Positions 58,121 to 64,000 of a stretch of 64,000 bases of DNA are shown piece by piece; positions within the stretch are counted from its first letter, which is position 1; each line of letters begins with the position of its first letter. The stretch comes from Pseudomonadota bacterium (GTDB lineage Bacteria; Pseudomonadota; Gammaproteobacteria; Steroidobacterales; Steroidobacteraceae). The stretch spans positions 58,486 to 122,485 of the forward strand of contig JAJZUT010000011.1 of assembly GCA_021847105.1 (NCBI GenBank). The letters are read 5' to 3'. A program made the position numbers and the translations under genes. The notes below the pieces were generated by a model. The model was given only the letters and a program-made list of their open reading frames with translations, was not told the DNA's origin and did not search any database.

Positions 58121-59157
58121 GAGCACACGTGCACGAATCGGCCACCCGCATGCACAGTGAAGCGGCACAGGCCGCACAGGCCGTGCGCGATCAGCTGTTC
58201 AGTAACGCCGAGCGCATGGAAGCGCTGGCAGATCGGTTGCGCGCATTGCGCCCGCCGGTGGTCGTCACCTGCGCGCGCGGCAGCTCTGACCATGCCGCGA
58301 CGTTCGCCAAATACCTGATCGAGACGCGTCTTGGGGTCCCGACAAGCTCCGCCGCCCCCTCGGTGAGTTCTCTCTATGACGCGCGCACGCATCTTGCCGG
58401 GGCGCTGTGCCTTGCGATCTCCCAATCCGGGGCCAGCCCGGATCTGCTTGCTTCGGTACGCAAGGCCCGCGAGGCTGGCGCAAGGATCGTGGCGCTCGTT
58501 AACGCCGAACATTCACCGCTGGAGGCGCTCGCCGATGAGTTCGTACCGCTCACCGCGGGCCTCGAGACCAGCGTCGCGGCCACCAAATCCTTCATCGCAT
58601 CATTGGCCGCGATCATCCATCTGGTGGCCTGCTGGAGTGGCGATCGGACGCTCTCCGAAGCACTGCGCAAAGCCCCGAAGCACCTTGAACAGGCCTGGAA
58701 TCTCGACTGGAGTGCCGCGCTCGAACCGCTCTCCGCAGCGAGCAATCTGTACGTGATTGGCCGCGGCGTCGGCCTCGGTATCGCGCAGGAAGCTGCCTTG
58801 AAGTTGAAGGAAACCTGCGGAGTGCATGCCGAGGCGCTAAGTGCCGCGGAAGTGCGCCACGGCCCCCTGGCGCTGGTGAAGCCCGGGTTCCCCGTGCTCA
58901 TCTTCTCGCAGAACGATGAGGCCCGCGCCAGCATCGAAATACTGGCCCAGGAGCTGACCGTCCGCGGCGCGCAGGTATTGATCGCCGGTTCGCGCTGCCC
59001 GCAGGCATTGCAGTTGCCGACCGAGCCCGCCCATCCGGTAATCGAACCGATGCTGCTCATTCAGACGTTTTACCGCTTGGCGAATGCTCTATCGCTCGCC
59101 CGCGGACTGGACCCGGACCACCCCCCGCACCTGCGCAAAGTCACCGAGACGGTCTGA
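58117..59157 (+). CDS. SIS-domain glucosamine-6-phosphate deaminase (NagB-II type)
   Basis: 346-residue protein with two SIS domains: residues about 45-170 (VVVTCARGSSDHAATFAKYLIE, LAISQSGASPDLL, LETSVAATKSF) and about 195-330 (NLYVIGRGVGLGIAQEAALKLKE, AEVRHGPLAL). It equals the isomerase half of GlmS without the glutaminase, as in the alternative deaminase NagB-II, which converts GlcN-6-P to Fru-6-P and ammonia. AgaS-type galactosamine enzymes are close relatives, but the adjacent nagA and the GlcNAc PTS favour GlcN-6-P. It is coupled on both sides (ATGA at the start, TGATG at the end). Confidence 0.87.
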   Translation: MRAHVHESATRMHSEAAQAAQAVRDQLFSNAERMEALADRLRALRPPVVVTCARGSSDHAATFAKYLIETRLGVPTSSAAPSVSSLYDARTHLAGALCLAISQSGASPDLLASVRKAREAGARIVALVNAEHSPLEALADEFVPLTAGLETSVAATKSFIASLAAIIHLVACWSGDRTLSEALRKAPKHLEQAWNLDWSAALEPLSAASNLYVIGRGVGLGIAQEAALKLKETCGVHAEALSAAEVRHGPLALVKPGFPVLIFSQNDEARASIEILAQELTVRGAQVLIAGSRCPQALQLPTEPAHPVIEPMLLIQTFYRLANALSLARGLDPDHPPHLRKVTETV

Positions 59158-60302
59158 TGTCCATCGCATTGAGCAACGCGCGGGTGCTGCGTGGCACGAG
59201 TCTCGTCGCCGACCAGAGCGTAATCATCGCCGATGGACGCATCGTGCAGGTCGGCCCCACCGCAGCAACGCGCACCGCGGGGATCGAACGGGTAGACCTC
59301 GGTGGCGGGCTGCTCCTACCTGGATTCATAGACGTGCAGGTCAACGGCGGCGGCGGCGTGCTGTTCAATGACGCACCGACCGTGGAGTCGATTCGCCAGA
59401 TCGGTCGAGCACACCGGCGCTTCGGGACTACCGGTTTTCTGCCAACGCTGATCAGCACGGATCTCGAGGTCGTCGCACAGGCGATCGAGGCGACTCGCCA
59501 GGCGATTGCCGCCGGCATCCCTGGGGTCCTTGGGATTCATATCGAGGGGCCGTTCCTCAGTGTGGAGCGCAAAGGCGTGCACGACCCGGCAAAACTGCGC
59601 GAACTCGATGACAGCGCGGTGGGGTTGCTCACCTCCCTGGGCGTCGGCCGTACGGTCGTGACGCTTGCCCCTGAGGTGACCACGCCACACATCATCCGGC
59701 GACTGGCCGACGCCGGGGTCATCGTTTCGGCCGGTCACACTAATGCCACTTACACGGAAACCACCGCAGCGCTACGCAACGGATTGCGTGGCTTCACACA
59801 CCTGTTCAACGCCATGTCGCAGCTGACCAGTCGCGAACCCGGCGTAGTCGGCGCCGCGCTAGAGGACCGCGCGAGCTGGTGCGGCATCATCGTCGACGGT
59901 GAGCACATCGCTCCTGCGGTACTGCGCCTGGCACTGCGCTGCAAGCCGCACGATCGGTTCATGCTGGTCACTGACGCCATGCCGGCTCTGGGCACGGACA
60001 TTCGCTCATTCGAGCTGCAGGGCCGCCACATCAACGTCTGCGGCCCAAGCTGCTACGATGAGGAGGGACGTCTCGCAGGCTCCAACATCGATCTGGCGAG
60101 CTGCGTACGCAACGCGATCGAGCTGCTGGGGGTGCCGCTGCACGAGGCAGTACACATGGCAAGCCTGTATCCGGCCGATTTTCTAGGGCTTGCCGGCGAA
60201 CTCGGGCGCATCGAGCCCGGTTACCGGGCCAATCTCGTGCTCACAGACGAGCGGCTGCATGTGCGCGCCACCTGGATCGACGGCCAGTTCCAGCAGCAGT
60301 AA
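59157..60302 (+). CDS. nagA: N-acetylglucosamine-6-phosphate deacetylase, copy 2
   Basis: 381-residue amidohydrolase with the same motifs as copy 1 (HIEGPFLS, SAGHTNATYTE, THLFNAM, VTDAMPALG) and identical length. Its ATG overlaps the deaminase stop, giving a compact gntR-nagB-nagA operon that by itself completes GlcNAc-6-P catabolism. Differences from copy 1 cluster in residues 13-50, mid-protein helices and the C-terminus. Confidence 0.95.
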   Translation: MSIALSNARVLRGTSLVADQSVIIADGRIVQVGPTAATRTAGIERVDLGGGLLLPGFIDVQVNGGGGVLFNDAPTVESIRQIGRAHRRFGTTGFLPTLISTDLEVVAQAIEATRQAIAAGIPGVLGIHIEGPFLSVERKGVHDPAKLRELDDSAVGLLTSLGVGRTVVTLAPEVTTPHIIRRLADAGVIVSAGHTNATYTETTAALRNGLRGFTHLFNAMSQLTSREPGVVGAALEDRASWCGIIVDGEHIAPAVLRLALRCKPHDRFMLVTDAMPALGTDIRSFELQGRHINVCGPSCYDEEGRLAGSNIDLASCVRNAIELLGVPLHEAVHMASLYPADFLGLAGELGRIEPGYRANLVLTDERLHVRATWIDGQFQQQ

Positions 60303-60433
60303 ACAGTGCGCCGGCGGCGCGCTGCGCAAGCATTGCGGCGGCAAGCCTCCATCGGTTCCGATATCCTTGAAATCCCCGCCCGCAGGCCGCGAGAGCTGTG
60401 GCCGGCCGCGGACACTCGCAAGGAGTCGATCGC

Positions 60434-61750
60434 ATGTCCATCATTCGGCGCGGTGCGCTGCTGTCGGCACTGGCCGCTGTGGCGCTCACCGGCTGCGGCA
60501 ACAGCGGCAATGCTCAGGTACGCCTCGTTAATGCGAGCGCCGGGTATCCCTCTCTCGATGTCTACTTCGAGCAAAGTGGCACGGGCGGCACCGCGCAACT
60601 GAGCAATGTCGCCTCGGGCTCCGCGAGCGGCTACGCCGGAATCACCCCAACCGCCTATACGGTTTATTTCACCAGCCACGGGGTCGGGGCGGCCAATGCG
60701 CTCTCGAGCCGCAGCGAGACCTTCTCCAATAGCGCGCGCCGGACCTATGTCGCTTACGGAGACAGTGGCTCATTCGGCGTCATGGAAATCAATGAGCAGC
60801 AGGGCGCGCCGAATGGCGGCTATGCGAGCGTCGAGGTCCTCAATGCCGATCCGGACGCCGGCAGTCTTGATGTCTATCTGACCAGCCCCGGAATCCCGCT
60901 CGCAAGCGCCTCGCCGAATTTCGGTGCCGTGGCAGGCGGCAAGAGCACCAGTTTCAGCGCCATTCCGCAGGGCACCTATGAGCTGCGCGTCACCGGGGCA
61001 GGCAAGAGCACCGACCTGCGCTTCGACCTCCCCGCCCTGAAGCTCGCGAATCAGGAAGTCCTCAGTCTCATCATCACCGAGACGCCCGGCGGTTATCTCG
61101 TGAACGTCATGGCACTGCCGCAAAAAGGATCGCTGGTCACCTATACCAATCCGGATGCGCGCGTGCGAGCCGCCATCGGGCTGGCCGGTGCGAGCAGCGT
61201 GACGGCCTCGGTGGCAGGGATCCCCCTGGTCAGTGCCGCACCGGCCGCAGCGGTGGGGACCTATCAGCTGGTCCCGACCGGCAACCAACCGGTGTCCCTT
61301 GCCGTCAACGGCACCGGGGTCACGGTCCCGAATGCGACGCTGACCGCCGGCCAGGACTACACGCTGCTCGTCTACGGCAATGCCAGCAGCGTCAGTGAGA
61401 GCTGGCTGCCCGATAGCAATGTTCCGCCGCTCAGCGGGTACGCGAGTGTGCGACTGGTCAATGCCATGTCCGGCAGCGGCGATCCGATCTCCCTGGCGGT
61501 GAACTTCATGCCGGTTGCGACCAATGTACCGCTCGGCACGGATCTGCCCAGCGGCGCCACCGGGGGTTCCTCCGCGTACGATACGCAGGTGAGCGCAACC
61601 ACGACCGGAACCGTGACCGTAACCGATTACACCACCTCGCAGACGCTTTATACGCAGAGCACCGCGACGCTCGGCTCGGGCAATGTGTACTCGATGTTCA
61701 TGTTCGGCAGTGCGAGTACCCCCGTCGGGGTGCTCTCTCAAGACCGCTAG
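60434..61750 (+). CDS. DUF4397-type secreted lipoprotein
   Basis: 438 residues starting at ATG 60434 with AAGGAG 8 nt upstream. The signal peptide ends in lipobox LTGC (Cys20). The mature part holds repeated beta-rich modules beginning VRLVNASAGYPSLDVYF, VEVLNADPDAGSLDVYL and VRLVNAMSGSGDPISLAVNF, typical of DUF4397. No enzyme motif is present. It is probably attached to the outer membrane. It is followed 148 bp later by another lipoprotein gene on the same strand. Confidence 0.85.
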   Translation: MSIIRRGALLSALAAVALTGCGNSGNAQVRLVNASAGYPSLDVYFEQSGTGGTAQLSNVASGSASGYAGITPTAYTVYFTSHGVGAANALSSRSETFSNSARRTYVAYGDSGSFGVMEINEQQGAPNGGYASVEVLNADPDAGSLDVYLTSPGIPLASASPNFGAVAGGKSTSFSAIPQGTYELRVTGAGKSTDLRFDLPALKLANQEVLSLIITETPGGYLVNVMALPQKGSLVTYTNPDARVRAAIGLAGASSVTASVAGIPLVSAAPAAAVGTYQLVPTGNQPVSLAVNGTGVTVPNATLTAGQDYTLLVYGNASSVSESWLPDSNVPPLSGYASVRLVNAMSGSGDPISLAVNFMPVATNVPLGTDLPSGATGGSSAYDTQVSATTTGTVTVTDYTTSQTLYTQSTATLGSGNVYSMFMFGSASTPVGVLSQDR

Positions 61751-61898
61751 CCTCTGCAATACCGATTTGAACCGCAGATCTGAGGGCGTCGCTGGAACCC
61801 CGCAGACGCGGCCGACTCAAAGACGATACACTAGGCGTTTTTCGGCCGTTCATCCTGAACGGTCCTGCGATACCGATCCCGAGTGAAGGGGGAGATTG

Positions 61899-63788
61899 AT
61901 GAGATTCGATTGCGCTCGCGCAATATCGGGCGCCTCCGGCACCCTGCGCACCTCGATCTGCGCCGTGGGCGCAGCGCTCGCCATCGCGCTGGGTGGCTGC
62001 AGCGCGACCACTCGAGTGTACAACGGCACCCCGGTGCTGATGCTCACGGGTGAGAACGCGGGCGATTTCGCGACCTACTCGGTGGGCCTGTACACCGTCA
62101 CCTTGACGCGCAGCGACGGGTACGTCGTGTATGCCCAGGCGACGGATCAGGAAGTCGACCTCACCCGCCGGACCAATCTGACCGAACTGTTCAATGCAAC
62201 CGGGATTCCGGTCGGCACTTACAAGAGCATGACGGTGAGTCTCGATTATTCCTCGCCAGTGGTCTACCTGAAGGGTCAGACGAGCCCGGCGAAGGTCGAA
62301 AGCTCCAGCGGCACCGTCAATCCCGGCGTGGTCAGCGAGACGGTGAATTTCGATCCGTCGCACCCGCTGGTGGTGAGCCTCAACCAATCGACTCCGGTCG
62401 CGATCGACATTGATCTCGCCGCATCGAATTCGATCAATGCGAGCACCAATACCGTCACGGTCAAGCCCTTTATCGTGGCGACCGTTCAGCCGTACGAGTC
62501 AAATCCCCTGCGCGCTCGCGGACAGATCGTGGCCTCGAATCCCGGCTCTGGAAATTTCATCGAAAACATCCGGCCATTCGACGACACCTACTACACAGAC
62601 GGGGAGGTGGGTGCACTGACGGTCAACACCTCGGCGAGCACTTATTTCAACATTAATGGCTCGACCTACACCGGCACGGCCGGACTGTCCGCCCTTGCCG
62701 CTTTGAATCCCGGCATCACGGTGACCGCTTACGGCACGCTCGGGGACCTGTCGACCATCACGCCCGCGCTGAACGCGACCGCAGTCTACGCCGGCACCAG
62801 CGTCATCAGTCAGGGCAATGAGGCGCTGCGCGGGGTCGTCACAAGCCGCAGCGGCAATACTCTGACTCTGCAGGGAGCGGAGTATGTCTGCCAAGTCGGG
62901 ATCTGCTTCAGCAACGCGGCCTATACCTACTATCCCACCATGACGGTCGCGATCGGCTCCGGTACGGTGGTGAGTGAAGACGGCGTGGCGGCCAGCGGCC
63001 TCACGCCACAGTCGGTGTCCGTCGGCCAGCGCATCACAGCACTCGGTGTAGGCACACTCAACAGCGCTGGCGCACTCACCTCGTTCAATGCGAGCCCTGG
63101 CCAGGTGCGCCTGCAGTCAACCGACCTGTGGGGAACGCTGGGCAGCGGCGCAGTCGGCAGTGCGACGGTCAACCTGCTCGAGCTCGGCAATTACGCGCCC
63201 AGCGCCTTCAATTTTTCAGGCACCGGCCTCACTGCCAGCAGCGATGCCAATCCGGCCAGCTACACAGTGAACACCGGCTCGTATGACGCGAGCACGATCA
63301 GTGCCAATACCCTGCTCAACGCCACGGGGATTGTCACGCCATTCGGCTCTGCACCACCGGATTTCACGGCATCTACGGTCGCGAATATGAGCAGCGGACC
63401 CTCCACGCTCATTGTCGAATGGACCTCCGGCACGACTGCGCCATTCACGAGCCAGGGCAGCTCGGGCGTAGTGGTCGATCTCGGCAATTCGAGCATCACC
63501 TCTGCGATCATGCGCACTGGACCGCAAACCGTGCAGCTCTCCAGTCTGGCCAGCAGTCCGACCATCGTCGCCGGCTGCTCGAGCGGCACCTGCAGCGGCA
63601 ATTCCGAGTACGCCGTCGGCAATGCCACGAGTGGGATCAACGTCTATAACAGTCCGTCGAGCTTCCTCAGCGGACTCGCAAGCGCTGTGAACGGCACCAA
63701 TAAGGTCTTCAAGCTGGTCGCGAGCGGCAGCTACGATGCCGCCAGCAACACCTTCTACACGCAACGGATGGATGTGGCGCTAGAATAA
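61899..63788 (+). CDS. Large secreted lipoprotein, DUF4382-like N-terminus
   Basis: 629 residues from ATG 61899, preceded by GGGGGAG. Lipobox LGGC. The segment VGLYTVTLTRSDG, with VDLTRRTNLTELFNATGIPVGTYKSMTVSL, resembles DUF4382. The rest is Ser/Thr/Gly-rich beta structure with repeated OB-like modules (LRGVVTSRSGNTLTLQGA, RITALGVGTL) reminiscent of DUF5666. No catalytic motif. Function unknown; it may act with the preceding lipoprotein. Confidence 0.8.
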   Translation: MRFDCARAISGASGTLRTSICAVGAALAIALGGCSATTRVYNGTPVLMLTGENAGDFATYSVGLYTVTLTRSDGYVVYAQATDQEVDLTRRTNLTELFNATGIPVGTYKSMTVSLDYSSPVVYLKGQTSPAKVESSSGTVNPGVVSETVNFDPSHPLVVSLNQSTPVAIDIDLAASNSINASTNTVTVKPFIVATVQPYESNPLRARGQIVASNPGSGNFIENIRPFDDTYYTDGEVGALTVNTSASTYFNINGSTYTGTAGLSALAALNPGITVTAYGTLGDLSTITPALNATAVYAGTSVISQGNEALRGVVTSRSGNTLTLQGAEYVCQVGICFSNAAYTYYPTMTVAIGSGTVVSEDGVAASGLTPQSVSVGQRITALGVGTLNSAGALTSFNASPGQVRLQSTDLWGTLGSGAVGSATVNLLELGNYAPSAFNFSGTGLTASSDANPASYTVNTGSYDASTISANTLLNATGIVTPFGSAPPDFTASTVANMSSGPSTLIVEWTSGTTAPFTSQGSSGVVVDLGNSSITSAIMRTGPQTVQLSSLASSPTIVAGCSSGTCSGNSEYAVGNATSGINVYNSPSSFLSGLASAVNGTNKVFKLVASGSYDAASNTFYTQRMDVALE

Positions 63789-63807
63789 GCGCCGTCGGCG
63801 ATGAAAC

Positions 63808-63836
63808 CACCGGGCGGCTGTGCAAGCCGCCCGGTG
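63808..63836 (-). terminator. Hairpin between lipoprotein gene and alcohol dehydrogenase
   Basis: Perfect 12-bp stem CACCGGGCGGCT/AGCCGCCCGGTG, 5-nt loop, followed on the minus strand by GTTTC. It sits between two convergent genes and may serve both. Confidence 0.7.
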
Positions 63837-63863
63837 ATCTGAGATATCCAAGCCGGTCTTCTC

Positions 63864-64000
<137 letters not shown>

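Overview
The window reads as the chromosome of a high-GC gammaproteobacterium. The core genes (smc, queF, dksA-gluQ, rimP-nusA-infB-rbfA-truB-rpsO-pnp, hslR, csrA) are arranged as in that class. The many TonB-dependent receptors, the FecI/FecR pairs and the tryptophan-halogenase/JmjC/sulfotransferase neighbourhood resemble Xanthomonadales/Nevskiales-type lineages. The exact family cannot be fixed from this sequence alone.

Region 1 (1-21.8 kb) is mostly housekeeping. It holds a truncated smc, queF, dksA overlapping gluQ, a gene-poor stretch, a Kelch-repeat lipoprotein, and an internally deleted group II intron lodged directly behind the pnp terminator. The classical pnp to rimP operon follows on the minus strand, with a small lipoprotein gene on the opposite strand between rpsO and truB. 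Then come hslR, L-serine deaminase, a diguanylate cyclase and csrA.

Region 2 (21.9-39.7 kb) is a lasso-peptide (RiPP) biosynthesis, export, uptake and degradation locus. A 29-codon precursor gene (30309-30398) has a very short 12-residue leader ending in Thr-Lys. Its predicted core is GIQPGVGEHKLRPGYAA, with a Gly1-Glu8 ring. The precursor is translationally coupled to a fused RRE/transglutaminase-like leader peptidase (B) and followed by an asparagine-synthetase-like cyclase (C). Divergent to it are a catalytically degenerate REP-transposase-like protein coupled to an ABC exporter (D), a TonB receptor and a FecI/FecR pair. On the other side lie a lasso isopeptidase-like hydrolase (E), a second TonB receptor and a second FecR/FecI pair. 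The inferred logic is: make the peptide, export it, sense and re-import it through TonB receptors, then open the ring in the periplasm.

Region 3 (40.2-60.3 kb) is a chitin/N-acetylglucosamine utilisation locus. It has a GH18 chitinase coupled to a PTS (EIIA-HPr-EI fusion and EIICB-type GlcNAc transporter), two nagA genes, two GntR/HutC regulators, a SIS-family GlcN6P deaminase (NagB-II type), and a TonB receptor. It also has a tryptophan-halogenase-like flavoprotein, an Stf0-like sulfotransferase and a JmjC/cupin_8 protein. Six copies of one operator-like sequence (consensus AACTGGTATTATANTGG) lie in the intergenic regions and probably define the regulon. The route is chitooligosaccharide/GlcNAc uptake, GlcNAc-6-P, GlcN-6-P, then Fru-6-P.

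Region 4 (60.4-64 kb) holds two secreted lipoproteins (DUF4397-type and DUF4382-like) and the C-terminus of class III alcohol dehydrogenase (glutathione-dependent formaldehyde oxidation). No tRNA, rRNA or CRISPR array was seen.
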